Source: an uncultured beta proteobacterium
GTDB lineage: Bacteria; Pseudomonadota; Gammaproteobacteria; Burkholderiales; Burkholderiaceae_C
Reading direction: 5' to 3'
Assembly (NCBI GenBank): GCA_903886275.1
Contig: CAISLN010000081.1
Location: forward strand, 19,270-83,269
Length of the DNA: 64,000 nucleotides
Positions 36,666 through 45,565 of the stretch are shown here, piece after piece. Within the stretch, counting starts at the first letter, position 1. Every line of letters starts with the position of its first letter. A program made the position numbers and the translations under genes. Under the pieces are notes generated by a model. The model did no database searches. It had not been told where the DNA came from and saw only the letters and a program-made list of their open reading frames with translations.

Positions 36666-38924
36666 CTAAGGCTTGGCACCAAACAGTTCCTTCAACCGGT
36701 CCAGCAAATCCAGATCGATCGTGCGGGTGGCGCTGTTGCCCTGGAACTCGTCATACATCCAGTCGCCCTGCACCTGTGACACGCCGCTGGGTTGCGCCAT
36801 GGTCGCCATGGGTTTGCCCTTGAGCGCCACGGCCATGAAGTCGTTCCAAATCGGCAGCGCCAGGGTGGCGCCGAACTCGCGTCCGCCTAGGGACTGCGGC
36901 TCGTCATAGCCCATCCAGGCCACAGCGGTGGTGGCGCCGCTGAAGCCGGCAAACCAGCCATCCACCGCATCGCTGCTGGTGCCGGTCTTGCCGGCCAGGT
37001 CGCTGCGGCCCAGCTTCTGCAGCGAGCCAGCGGTGCCGCTGACCGCCACCTCGTGCAACAGGCTGCTGGTGACAAAGGCGTTGCGCGCATCGAGCACGCG
37101 GTCGGCCTCCTGCCCCACCGCCACCGTCTTGGCCTCAAACAAAATGGCGCCGCGCCCGTCCACCACCTTTTGAATCAGGTAGGGCGTGATCTGGAAACCG
37201 CCGTTGGCAAACACCGAGTAGGCGCCGGCCATTTGCAGCGGCGTCACAGCTCCGGTGCCCAGGGCCAGCGTGTAGTTGACCGGATGCTTGGCAGGGTCGA
37301 GCCCGAAGCGGGGCAAAAAGTCGTGGGCGTATTGCGGCGTGATGGCGCGCAGCAGGCGCACTGCGGCCACGTTCTTGGACTGGGCCAGCGCACGGCGCAG
37401 GGTGATTGCGCCCTCGTACACATCATCATCGTTTTGCGGCGTCCAGGGCTGGCCACCGGTCTCGGCCGCACTCAGCGTCAACGGTTCGTCGTTGACCTGG
37501 GTGGCGGGCGAGTAGCCTTTTTCCAGCGCAGCGGAATAGATAAAGGGCTTCATGGACGAACCGGGCTGGCGCCAGGCCTGGGTCACATGGTTGAAGGGGC
37601 TGGCGCTGAAATCAAAGCCGCCCACCAGCGCGCGGTAGGCGCCGGTCTGGTTGTTGAGCGCCACGAAGGCGGCGCCCACATCGGGCAACTGGGCGATGTT
37701 CCAACGGCCCTTGGCATCTTGCAGCAGACGGATCACTGCGCCCGGCCTGATCCTCAGATTCTCAGAGGCCTTGGGCGACAAGGCTGCTGCGGCCCAGCGC
37801 AGGCCCTCTGCGCCCAACACCACTTCGTCGCCATTGGACAACTGCGCATGCACGCTTTGCGGCGCCGCCGAGAGCACCACAGCGGCCAGCATTTTGTCGC
37901 TGGCCGAGTGCTGCTGCAGCGTGGCCTCTATGAGTTTTTGCCGCTCCAACGGGTTGGCCGGCAGCACCACCTGTTCCTCGGGGCCGCGGTAGCCGTGGCG
38001 CTGATCGTAGGCCAGCACATTGCGGCGCAGCGCCTCGTAAGCGGCCTCCTGCTCGGCATTGACCAGGGTGGTGGTGACGCTGATGCCACGGGTGTAGGCC
38101 TCTTCCTTGAACTGGGCCACCATGGCAATGCGCACCATCTCGGCCACATACTGGGCGTGGGTACTGTAGCTCTGTCCATCGGTGCGCACGTGCAGGTCTT
38201 CTTTCTTGGCCTGCAGCAATTGGGCCTCGGTGATATAGCCCAGGTCGTGCATGCGCTTCAAGACCAGAAACTGGCGCGCCTGCGCGCGCTTGGGGTTGGA
38301 CACCGGATTGACGGTGCTGGGTGCCTGCGGCAGGCCGGCCAACATGGCGGCCTGGCCAATGCTCAGGTCTTTGAGCGGTTTGCCAAAGTAGATGCGCGCA
38401 GCCGCGCTAAAGCCATAGGCGCGCTGACCCAGGTAGACCTGGTTCATGTAGAGCTCCAGGATCTGGTCCTTGGACAGGGCCGCCTCAATCTTGTAGGCCA
38501 GCATCACCTCGGTGATCTTGCGCGAAAAAACTTTTTCACGGGTCAGGAAAAAGTCGCGTGCCACCTGCATGGTGATGGTGGAGGCGCCCTGCTTGAGGCC
38601 GCCGGTGAGGTCGGCAATCAAGGCCCTTGCCACGCCCTTGAAGTCCACACCGCCATGCTCGTAAAAGCGCGAATCTTCAATCGCCAGCAGGGCCTGCTTT
38701 TGCACCAGCGGTATGTCCTTGATGGAAATGAACGCGCGCCGCTCCTGACCGAACTCGCCGATCAGCACCCCTTCGCTGCTGTACACGCGCAAAGGAATTT
38801 TGGGCCGGTAGTCGGTCAGCGCGTCCAGGCTGGGCAGGTCCAGCGGCGTGGCGGCAAAGGCCGGGGACAGCAAGGCCAGCGAAAGCAGGCAGCGGTTGAG
38901 CAGGGCGCGAGTGGAGAGGATCAA
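36666..38924 (-). CDS. class A penicillin-binding protein (PBP1-type)
   Basis: A bifunctional peptidoglycan synthase, 752 residues from the TTG at 38924. The glycosyltransferase domain has EDSRFYEHGGVDFKGVARA, GASTITMQVAR and ELYMNQVYLGQRAYG. The transpeptidase domain has the active Ser in PGSSMKPF, the second motif SKN and the third KTGTSSDAV. An N-terminal hydrophobic segment (LNRCLLSLALLSPAFA) would anchor it to the inner membrane. The frame runs upstream to 39032 with an ATG, but that extension (Gly/Ser/Pro-rich) is not PBP-like, so the start is uncertain. The domain order is PBP1a-like; assignment to mrcA or pbpC is not attempted. Confidence 0.92.
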   Translation of the reverse strand: MILSTRALLNRCLLSLALLSPAFAATPLDLPSLDALTDYRPKIPLRVYSSEGVLIGEFGQERRAFISIKDIPLVQKQALLAIEDSRFYEHGGVDFKGVARALIADLTGGLKQGASTITMQVARDFFLTREKVFSRKITEVMLAYKIEAALSKDQILELYMNQVYLGQRAYGFSAAARIYFGKPLKDLSIGQAAMLAGLPQAPSTVNPVSNPKRAQARQFLVLKRMHDLGYITEAQLLQAKKEDLHVRTDGQSYSTHAQYVAEMVRIAMVAQFKEEAYTRGISVTTTLVNAEQEAAYEALRRNVLAYDQRHGYRGPEEQVVLPANPLERQKLIEATLQQHSASDKMLAAVVLSAAPQSVHAQLSNGDEVVLGAEGLRWAAAALSPKASENLRIRPGAVIRLLQDAKGRWNIAQLPDVGAAFVALNNQTGAYRALVGGFDFSASPFNHVTQAWRQPGSSMKPFIYSAALEKGYSPATQVNDEPLTLSAAETGGQPWTPQNDDDVYEGAITLRRALAQSKNVAAVRLLRAITPQYAHDFLPRFGLDPAKHPVNYTLALGTGAVTPLQMAGAYSVFANGGFQITPYLIQKVVDGRGAILFEAKTVAVGQEADRVLDARNAFVTSSLLHEVAVSGTAGSLQKLGRSDLAGKTGTSSDAVDGWFAGFSGATTAVAWMGYDEPQSLGGREFGATLALPIWNDFMAVALKGKPMATMAQPSGVSQVQGDWMYDEFQGNSATRTIDLDLLDRLKELFGAKP

Positions 38925-39161
38925 GGTGATGGATGCCTGCGCAGGCTCGGGGCCTGACGCTGTGCGTGGGTCGGATGACGGACGCCCATTATCGCCAGAG
39001 CTGCCAACGCTGCACGCGCCCGCACCATGCAAACGTAAATTTGCGTTCCACCCTGCTGCGCGGCCGCCCTTTACGCCAAGGGCACAGGGTGTTCATCGCA
39101 CCGTCATCTGGCGGTGGCATTATTTGCGCCTTCAAGCCCACCATTGACTCCAAAGCAAACC

Positions 39162-39626
39162 ATGTCCACCGAAGAGCGGTCCACGCACCAAGCATCCAAC
39201 AACGCACTGGCCAAAGGCCTGCCCGCGCAAGCAGAACTGCTGCCGGCGCTGGTGGCCAGGGTTTATGCAGAGGCCACACCTGCGATGCGCGGGCGTTTGC
39301 TGGAGCAGTTGCTCAAGCCCCTGGGCCTGCTGTCGCTGGTGGCCGTGGCCAACGGACTGTTTGCCAAACTCACCATGGGCGAGGGCTGGGCCCTGCGCAA
39401 GATCAGCCTCGAAGACGCCAACCGGGTCGATGCCAGCGATGTGATTGCGCTGGTCCACCATGTGCAACAGGTCAGTGTGCAGGCGGTAGAAAGCCTGTCC
39501 AAGGTCATCACTGGCTCACCGGTTTTGGCCAGCAGCGCAGCCGCCGCCATGCTGCTCGCCATGCTCGCCACACAGAACCGCAATCGCGCCCCTGTGCTGG
39601 GCAACGACTTCGATCCCTTCGCATAA
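39162..39626 (+). CDS. hypothetical protein
   Basis: From the ATG at 39162 the protein is 154 residues. The central segment (LLKPLGLLSLVAVANGLFAKL) is moderately hydrophobic and the C-terminal part has an Ala-rich helix (ASSAAAAMLLAMLATQ). No motif is recognised and no enzyme family is suggested. It is divergent from the penicillin-binding protein gene and lies before the H1-like gene on the same strand. Codon use matches the core genes. An upstream extension from 39114 is less likely. Confidence 0.65.
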   Translation: MSTEERSTHQASNNALAKGLPAQAELLPALVARVYAEATPAMRGRLLEQLLKPLGLLSLVAVANGLFAKLTMGEGWALRKISLEDANRVDASDVIALVHHVQQVSVQAVESLSKVITGSPVLASSAAAAMLLAMLATQNRNRAPVLGNDFDPFA

Positions 39627-39783
39627 AAAGGACGCGCAAGGCGCCGCATTGACGCGCAAAAACGCGCGTTTCACACGCACGTTCGCGATTAGCAGATAAT
39701 CCGTGCCGACGCGCAAACGAAACGGCTGGGTATTTGCGTCTGCCCCTTCAAGATAGCCGCATAAACCAAAAAGGAAATTCATC

Positions 39784-40131
39784 ATGGCAACTGCAAAGAA
39801 AGTAGCACCCAAGGCTGCAACAAAAATCGTTACGGCAGCTCCCGCTAAAGCGGTGAAAACCATCGCCAAAAAGCCCGCCGCCAAGCCGGTTGCAAAGGCC
39901 GCTCCAAAAGCTGCTCCCCTGTCCAAGGCTGCCAAGGCGATCACCAAGATCAACGCCAGCCTGGTCAAGCTCAACGAGCGCAAGGCCAAGATCAGCGCTG
40001 ACATCACAGCCCTGAAAGACCAACGCACTGCACTCAAGGCAGCTCCTGTTGCTGTTGCTGTTGCGGCCCCCGTTGCTGCTGCACCGGCCAAGGCTGTGAA
40101 GGCTGTGAAGAAGGTTGCCAAGGCCAAGTAA
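39784..40131 (+). CDS. histone H1-like Lys/Ala-rich DNA-binding protein
   Basis: A 115-residue protein with low-complexity Lys/Ala/Pro/Val repeats at both ends (KKPAAKPVAKAAPKAAP and AKAVKAVKKVAKAK) and a central charged helix (ITKINASLVKLNERKAKISA). This composition is typical of the bacterial H1-like/AlgP-type nucleoid proteins of beta- and gammaproteobacteria. It probably binds DNA non-specifically. The start has AAGGAAA upstream, and a strong terminator follows, so it is a single-gene unit. Confidence 0.85.
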   Translation: MATAKKVAPKAATKIVTAAPAKAVKTIAKKPAAKPVAKAAPKAAPLSKAAKAITKINASLVKLNERKAKISADITALKDQRTALKAAPVAVAVAAPVAAAPAKAVKAVKKVAKAK

Positions 40132-40190
40132 TTTGCCTTGTGCACAGCCGCGCAAGCGGCTTGCAACGCGAGCCAAGGGCTCGCACCCCA

Positions 40191-40225
40191 AAGCCCCCGG
40201 CGTTCAAACTCCGGGGGCTTTTTCG
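40191..40225 (+). terminator. rho-independent terminator after the H1-like gene
   Basis: AAGCCCCCGG (40191-40200) and CCGGGGGCTT (40211-40220) form a ten-base stem with a ten-base loop, followed by TTTT. It overlaps the 3' end of the convergent hydrolase gene. Confidence 0.9.
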
Positions 40226-41430
40226 TTGCGCTGCGCAGGCGCCAGCCATTGCAGCAACTGCGCTTGCACCGGCGCGCTGGACAGCAGCGCCAGATGCCCG
40301 GTGCGGTAAAAAATCGCCTGCCGTGTGGCACCGAATGAAAGCTCTCGCGCTGCGTTGTCGTGCTGTCCCAATGCGCTGTGCAAGGGCACCAAACCATCGC
40401 CCAACAGACGCAAGGACAGGCGGCTACGATGGGCCGCCAGGCAGGCGGCAATGGCATAGCAGTCCACTCCCTGGGGCAACTGCGGCTCGGCGCCATCGGC
40501 AAAGCGCTCGCGCCCATCGCGGATATGGCCAAAGCGCAGGTCGGTAATGCCGGCGCTGCGCAGGCGGGCCAGCGCCGCAAAGGGCGCGCTGTAAGGGGTT
40601 CTGCCCAACAGCGCATGCAGCCAGTGGCCGGCGCGCTCCAGCGGTGCGCCCTGGTGCGGCGTGCCCAAAAAAACCATTTGCCGCAGCGCGCCACGCCAAG
40701 GCATGGACTGCTGTTCGGCCACAGCCACGGCGCTGCGCGCCACCAGTCCACCCATGCTGTGGCCCATCAGCACCAACCGCTCCCAGGGCATGGGCCAGCG
40801 CTGCTGCAAGGCATGCAGCGCGGCCGCAAGCTGGCCACCGTTGTCGGCAATAGGCAGACCGGTGTTGTAGCGCACATAGACCAAGCTGGCATCCATGGCA
40901 TCGGCCAGCGCCTGCGCGTGGTTCACGCTGCGCCCATGCTGCTGGGTGGACCACTGCAACTCGTTCATGCACAGGCCGTGCAGCACCAGCAGCAGCCGGG
41001 GTTTGGCTTCGGACAGTGGCTGCTGCGAATCGAGTGCCCGGCCATCCATCCACAGCGCCATGGGGGTGGCCAGTGGATTGCCTTGGGCCTGCAAGCGGTC
41101 GCCCAGCACGCCATTGAGTGCGGCCAAGGCGGCCGCGCGTTGCGGACTCTCCGACACAGCGCTTGGGTCCTGCAGCGCCTCCCACTGCGCCAATGCCAGC
41201 TCGGTGCTGCGCCCAACCCAGCCGGTGACTTCTTCAATGCTGCGATAGACCAGGCCGGTGATGCCGCCGGTGCGTCCCTGCTTGAGCGGCAGTCCCATTC
41301 CATTGAGGACAGCAGCATGCACGCCCTCTGCCAGCCGCGTCAGGCCACGCGTTGCGTCGCCTAGCAAGCGCGCCGTGGCGAGCAGATCACCGGGCTGCAG
41401 GTGGACATTGCGGCGCGGCTTGGATGGCAT
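40204..41430 (-). CDS. alpha/beta hydrolase (lipase/esterase-like)
   Basis: A 408-residue protein with an alpha/beta-hydrolase fold in the C-terminal two thirds. The nucleophile elbow is GHSMGG in ERLVLMGHSMGGLVARSA (about residue 224), the oxyanion segment LLLVLHGLCMNELQW precedes it, and GTPHQGAP follows. The late LLGDGLVPLHSALG and RTGHLALL carry likely Asp and His. The N-terminal about 130 residues are helical and unrecognised. There is no signal peptide, so it is probably cytoplasmic. The substrate is unknown. Confidence 0.85.
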   Translation of the reverse strand: MPSKPRRNVHLQPGDLLATARLLGDATRGLTRLAEGVHAAVLNGMGLPLKQGRTGGITGLVYRSIEEVTGWVGRSTELALAQWEALQDPSAVSESPQRAAALAALNGVLGDRLQAQGNPLATPMALWMDGRALDSQQPLSEAKPRLLLVLHGLCMNELQWSTQQHGRSVNHAQALADAMDASLVYVRYNTGLPIADNGGQLAAALHALQQRWPMPWERLVLMGHSMGGLVARSAVAVAEQQSMPWRGALRQMVFLGTPHQGAPLERAGHWLHALLGRTPYSAPFAALARLRSAGITDLRFGHIRDGRERFADGAEPQLPQGVDCYAIAACLAAHRSRLSLRLLGDGLVPLHSALGQHDNAARELSFGATRQAIFYRTGHLALLSSAPVQAQLLQWLAPAQRNEKAPGV

Positions 41431-41446
41431 GAAGGCCCTTGCCGCA

Positions 41447-42187
41447 TCAGATGGGCTTGACGAACAGCCCTATGGTCAGGGCAACGCCAATGGCCACGAT
41501 CACCAGACGCAGCACGCGCTCGTTGACACGGTGCAGCGCCCAAGAACCCATCAACCCACCGATGATGGCGCCCGCACCCAACACCGCAGCGGCCAGCCAA
41601 TGCACATCGGGCGAGGTCACAAATAGCAGCACGGCGGCCGCGTTCATGACGCCGCCCAATGCGTTCTTGGTGGCGCCAGCACCGCGCGTGGGCAGCCCGG
41701 CCATGGTCAATGCGGCCATCATCAAAAACCCGATACCGCCGCCAAAGTAGCCGCCATAAATGGCAATGCAAAACTGCGCCAGTCCGGCCCCCACCGCCCC
41801 CAGGTGCACGGTGGATGCATTGCTCTTGCGCACAAAGCTGCCCCAGCAAAAGACCAACGTGGCAAACAACACCAGCCAGGGTACCAACTGGGCAAACAGG
41901 GTGGACGGTGTGTTGAGCAGCAGCAGTCCGCCTAAAGCGCCACCCGCTACGCTGACGATGAGCAGGGCGCGAAACGACAACTTGCCGGCCCCTGTGACCA
42001 GCTTGCGCCCGGCATAGCCCGAGGTGAGCTGGCCCGGAAACAAGGCCACCGTGGAGGTGATGTTGGCGGCCAGCGGCGACATGCCCGAAAAGATGAGCAC
42101 GGGCAGGGTGATGAACGAGCCGCCACCGGCCAGCGCGTTCTGTAAACCGGCCCAGATGCCGGCGATAAAGATCAATGCGGTCAACAT
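41447..42187 (-). CDS. TauE/SafE-family membrane permease
   Basis: From the ATG at 42187 the protein is 246 residues with about eight membrane segments and the TauE/SafE pattern (AGLQNALAGGGSFITLPVL near the N-terminus, ANITSTVALFPGQLTS, and the second repeat FCIAIYGGYFGGGIGFLMM with NALGGVMNAAAV). The family exports or imports organic sulfonates, sulfite or related anions. The substrate cannot be told here and no sulfur genes are adjacent. It precedes the hydrolase gene by 16 bases on the same strand, so they may be co-transcribed. A longer upstream frame is not conserved. Confidence 0.88.
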   Translation of the reverse strand: MLTALIFIAGIWAGLQNALAGGGSFITLPVLIFSGMSPLAANITSTVALFPGQLTSGYAGRKLVTGAGKLSFRALLIVSVAGGALGGLLLLNTPSTLFAQLVPWLVLFATLVFCWGSFVRKSNASTVHLGAVGAGLAQFCIAIYGGYFGGGIGFLMMAALTMAGLPTRGAGATKNALGGVMNAAAVLLFVTSPDVHWLAAAVLGAGAIIGGLMGSWALHRVNERVLRLVIVAIGVALTIGLFVKPI

Positions 42188-42278
42188 GTTTACTCCTGAA
42201 TTCGGCGCGCCTGCGTCGAGGGGACCGACTACAGCGGCGCCCGGTTTGGGTGGCCCTTGCTCGGGCCTTGGGTTGACG

Positions 42279-42557
42279 TCAGTTGCCGACTTCCAGGGAC
42301 AAGTCGTCTTCGGGTATTGGATCCGCCAATTCGGAGTCCCGGCTTGGACCATTCGACTGTATGGTCACCGAATCATAGCGACCGGTGCCTTCAAAGTAAT
42401 CGGCCCAACGCTGGGCTATGGCTTCGGATGGCTGCCATGGGCCCCAATCAATGTGGCGTTTTCGGATCCCGTTTTGGGTATCCATAACTTTGGTGACGAC
42501 GCGGTGCATGCGTCTGATCTTAACGGCGCCAGCACCTGCTTGCTCACCAAAACGCAC
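42279..42557 (-). CDS. small hypothetical protein
   Basis: A 92-residue frame with no recognised domain. The part from the internal Met at about residue 25 (MDTQNGIRKRHIDWGPWQPS) onward has protein-like composition, including an IAQRWADYFEGTGRYDS segment and an acidic tail. It lies between two minus-strand genes in the same direction with gaps of 65 and 91 bases. The start is uncertain (42557, 42509 or 42485). It could be non-coding. Confidence 0.45.
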   Translation of the reverse strand: MRFGEQAGAGAVKIRRMHRVVTKVMDTQNGIRKRHIDWGPWQPSEAIAQRWADYFEGTGRYDSVTIQSNGPSRDSELADPIPEDDLSLEVGN

Positions 42558-42622
42558 ACCATTTTTAGATTCCCATGGCCTTCAGCGCAAGCCCCAACAC
42601 AGCCACCTTCAGTGAGCCAATT

Positions 42623-43183
42623 TCAGGGCAGCACCTTCATGGTCTCGCCCATGCTTTGCAGCGGGCCCAGCGGGTTGGTGCGCTGGTCCGTGGACTCTAT
42701 GTGGGGCTGTCCGGTCCACTGTTTGTAAACCACCCGCTCATCAATCACCACGATCAGTGCCGAGAATTTCCAGCCGGTGGTCACGGTGTGGCGTTTGAAG
42801 TTGAGGAAATCGAGAAAGAAATTGCCCACGCGTTTTTGCTCGATCTTGCTGGGCTCCATCAGATAGCCGACGCAAGCCTGCTGCGCGCGCATGCAGTCCG
42901 CAATGCCCCTGGGTATGCTGGCCTCTCCCTGCAGTGGCGAGGGCAACACCGCGCTCACCACCTGGGCCTGGTTCAACACCTGCATATTGGGCGTCTTGTA
43001 GGGGTCAAAGCCCAGCTTGCGCACGGCGGCCATGTCGCTGACATAGGGGCTGATCTGGTCATAGCTACTCCTTGCGCTATCGAAGTCAGGCCAGGGCGTG
43101 CGGATGTCCTGCTTGGCTTCAGGCAGCATGACGCTACAGGCGCACAGCGCGCTGGTCGAGAGGAGCAGTAGAAAGGCCTTCAT
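42623..43183 (-). CDS. putative lipoprotein
   Basis: A 186-residue protein with a lipoprotein signal (AFLLLLSTSALCAC, lipid Cys at about residue 15). The mature part has no motif I can name, but contains DQISPYVSDMAAVRKLGFDPY and a late WKFSALIVVIDERVVYKQWTGQP that look like a compact periplasmic domain. It is probably anchored to a membrane facing the periplasm. It lies 79 bases downstream of the next minus-strand gene, so a shared transcript is possible. Confidence 0.75.
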   Translation of the reverse strand: MKAFLLLLSTSALCACSVMLPEAKQDIRTPWPDFDSARSSYDQISPYVSDMAAVRKLGFDPYKTPNMQVLNQAQVVSAVLPSPLQGEASIPRGIADCMRAQQACVGYLMEPSKIEQKRVGNFFLDFLNFKRHTVTTGWKFSALIVVIDERVVYKQWTGQPHIESTDQRTNPLGPLQSMGETMKVLP

Positions 43184-43262
43184 GGTGCGTTCACAGTGAG
43201 CACCAGTTTAGCCATTGTGCAGGGGTCTGGCACCACGATACTGTCAACACAGAGCCCAAGCG

Positions 43263-44222
43263 CTATGGCGCAGCCGGCCCGGCTCGCACAGTGAGCCCGT
43301 TCCTGATGGACTCAAGGCGCTCCTTCCAGGCGCGCCGCTCTTCGGCCCCGCGTCCGCGCAACACCCGAAAAATGCGCAGCTCGGGATCCTGCTCGGTCCA
43401 GTAGTCATCGCGCACACCCACCTGCAAGTCTTCCCCCATGGACGCGATGCTGGCGCCCTGCAGGGTGCTGTGCAGGGCGCGCTTGTCCGATTGCAGGGTG
43501 ATGCGCCCGTCTGCTGCCAGGTCCACAAACCACAGGACCAAGCCCTTGGCGTCGGCCTGCCACGCGCTGTGCTGGCCTTGAAAACCAGCGGTCCTGCGCA
43601 ACTGGGCGATTTGTGCTGCGCTGGCCGCCTCGCAGTCGGCCTGCGAAGGCGGGGCATTGGCCGGCGTTGCCAACTGGGCGATCAGTTCGGCATGCCGCTG
43701 CGTCTGCGCGGCCTCGTCTTGCGCGCGCATTTGTGCCACGCGCTCGCGCTCCATGCGCTGCTCCAGCTTGTCTATCCAATGGCGCACCTGACGGTAAAAG
43801 GCAAAAAAATCCGCCGCCACGGCCGTGTTCACCTGTTGAATGGTGAGCCCCGCTTCGTCGGCACCTTGCAGGATTATTTCGCAGTAGCCGGTGCGCACCG
43901 GCACCGATTGATCGGCCATGCGCTGGATGCTTTCACGCACCTCGGCCCGAAAACCCAAGGCGGAAAACGTGCATTGGGCGCGCCCAACCTGGCTTGGCTT
44001 GGAGCCCGCACCTGCCGATGTCAGAATCCCGCGCGCGCATTGCACGTGAACCTCCTTCTGCGTGCGCAAAAACTGTATAGAGAATTTTTGCGCCACGAAG
44101 TGCAGGCCGCCGGGCACCTGAAACACCTTGGTGCGCTGCGAACGCAGGTACATTTCAAAAAATAACAGGCCCAGGGACACCAGAATGGCGAAGGTGCCCA
44201 CGGCGAAATAGAGCGCCCTCAT
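43263..44222 (-). CDS. hypothetical membrane-anchored protein
   Basis: A 319-residue protein with one N-terminal membrane segment (LYFAVGTFAILVSLGLLFFEMY), a short basic stretch and a soluble domain. A central helical part rich in Gln, Arg and Glu (LEQRMERERVAQMRAQDEAAQTQ) may form a coiled coil. The C-terminal half (GLVLWFVDLAADGRITLQ, VGVRDDYWTEQDPELRIFRVLRGRG) has alternating strand-like sequence. The family is not recognised. It is followed by the putative lipoprotein gene on the same strand. Confidence 0.65.
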   Translation of the reverse strand: MRALYFAVGTFAILVSLGLLFFEMYLRSQRTKVFQVPGGLHFVAQKFSIQFLRTQKEVHVQCARGILTSAGAGSKPSQVGRAQCTFSALGFRAEVRESIQRMADQSVPVRTGYCEIILQGADEAGLTIQQVNTAVAADFFAFYRQVRHWIDKLEQRMERERVAQMRAQDEAAQTQRHAELIAQLATPANAPPSQADCEAASAAQIAQLRRTAGFQGQHSAWQADAKGLVLWFVDLAADGRITLQSDKRALHSTLQGASIASMGEDLQVGVRDDYWTEQDPELRIFRVLRGRGAEERRAWKERLESIRNGLTVRAGPAAP

Positions 44223-44266
44223 GCATTCAAGCCGGTGCGAAGCAAGGTGTCGGTAAAGCGGCGGGC

Positions 44267-44650
44267 TTAGGGCACGGCGGCCAACTTAGCGCCGGCCAGG
44301 GCTTGCAGGCCAGAGGGGCTGAGCTTGGCGCTGCCCGCCTCTTGGAACACCGCCTCTGCGACCTTCTGCGCCAGCAGCAGCGAAACTTTTTCCCCAGGCG
44401 TGCCGCATTCGGCCGAGAACAGGGCCTGTTTGCCGGACATGAACTGGAAGGCCGCCACCGCAGACCAGTTGGCTCCCATGCCGGCCTTCAAGCGGGAGAG
44501 CGACTCCTCTACGCCCTGCCCTGCGGCAATGGCCAGCACCAGGTCCGCGCACAGGCGCGTCTTGGGCAGGAGGTCGGGCGCAAGTGCTTTTTGTTGGGCC
44601 AGCTTGACTGACAGGGCTTTACCGAGGAGGTGGGATTTGCTGATGGCCAT
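44267..44650 (-). CDS. hypothetical protein
   Basis: A 127-residue predicted soluble helical protein with LPKTRLCADLVLAIAAGQG and FQFMSGKQALFSAECGTPG. No motif is recognised. Its start is 27 bases downstream of the ParB-like gene stop on the same strand, which suggests the two form a small operon. No signal peptide is present. Confidence 0.6.
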   Translation of the reverse strand: MAISKSHLLGKALSVKLAQQKALAPDLLPKTRLCADLVLAIAAGQGVEESLSRLKAGMGANWSAVAAFQFMSGKQALFSAECGTPGEKVSLLLAQKVAEAVFQEAGSAKLSPSGLQALAGAKLAAVP

Positions 44651-44677
44651 GCCCCGAGTATGGCGCTTAAAAAACCC

Positions 44678-45460
44678 CTATGCGGCGTGTGCAGCCAGTT
44701 GTGCGCGCAGGCTGGCGTTCTCGGCCTCCAACTCGGCGATGCGGGCCTTGAGCGCTTGCATGCTGTCGGGCGCAGGGGCCTCACCCTCTTCGGCCTTGAC
44801 GCGCTTCTTGCTGTCGCGCACACGCTTGGCGGCCTGGCGCAACTCCTCGGTGCCACCCTGGGCGGCGGCGATTTGTTCCTGCTCAGGCAGCGTGGACAGG
44901 GCGGCTGCGGCATTGATGGAGAGTGCACCGGACTTCACCGCTGCAACCACCTCGGGCGCGGCCTGCTTCTGAATTTTTTCGATCATCACCACCTGGCTGT
45001 TGCTCAGGCGCGCGACCTTGGCAATGTCCTCGCGCGTGCTCAGCGCCTGCTCGGCCGCTGGCGCATTGCTGGGTGCAGCAGCGTCTGGCGTCACCAGCGT
45101 GGTGCCGGGTTCAGCGGCAGCGGCCGCTTGGCGCTTGCGCTCGCCCTGGATCTCACGCTTGCGCAACGCCAGCACGCCGCGCTGGAAGTCCGACACGCTG
45201 CGCCGCCCCAGATGCTGGTCGATCATCCACAGGTGCACATCGTCGATGGTCTTGAACTGGCTGCTCTGCAGGGTGTTGAAGGGGATGTTGTGCTGCTGGC
45301 AAATTCCATAGCGATTGTGGCCATCCACCAGCACCTCGCCCCACAGCACCAGGGCGTCGCGGCAACCCTCGGCCAGCAGGCTGCGCTCCAGCGCCTCATG
45401 CTCATCGGGGGTCAATGGATCGATATAGGCCTTGAGTTCTTCATTGACAACGATGTTCAT
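44678..45460 (-). CDS. ParB/Srx-like nuclease-fold DNA-binding protein
   Basis: A 260-residue protein. The N-terminal domain (about 1-80) has the ParB/Srx core with DPLTPDEHEALERSLLAEGCRDAL and the VDGHNRYGIC motif. A central stretch contains helix-turn-helix-like parts (LSTREDIAKVARLSNSQVV and SGALSINAAAALSTLP), as in ParB-type partition or transcription regulators. The C-terminus is a coiled coil (LKARIAELEAENASLRAQL). No ParA is adjacent, so it is not a normal chromosome-partition locus. It could be a regulator left from a mobile element, next to a restriction locus. Confidence 0.8.
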   Translation of the reverse strand: MNIVVNEELKAYIDPLTPDEHEALERSLLAEGCRDALVLWGEVLVDGHNRYGICQQHNIPFNTLQSSQFKTIDDVHLWMIDQHLGRRSVSDFQRGVLALRKREIQGERKRQAAAAAEPGTTLVTPDAAAPSNAPAAEQALSTREDIAKVARLSNSQVVMIEKIQKQAAPEVVAAVKSGALSINAAAALSTLPEQEQIAAAQGGTEELRQAAKRVRDSKKRVKAEEGEAPAPDSMQALKARIAELEAENASLRAQLAAHAA

Positions 45461-45565
45461 AAGTGGGGGTGTGCAGACAAAGGGCGTGATTGTAGGGCCA
45501 GCATGCGACCCAAATGCGCGGCAATGGCCTTGGCCCGCAGGCGCTCAGGCAATATTTGCCTTGGT

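Noticed and set aside
37053..38957. A 634-codon plus-strand open frame opposite the penicillin-binding protein gene
   Set aside because: It is antisense to a gene with all PBP motifs, and its translation is low-complexity with Gly, His and Gln, as is usual for antisense frames in GC-rich DNA.
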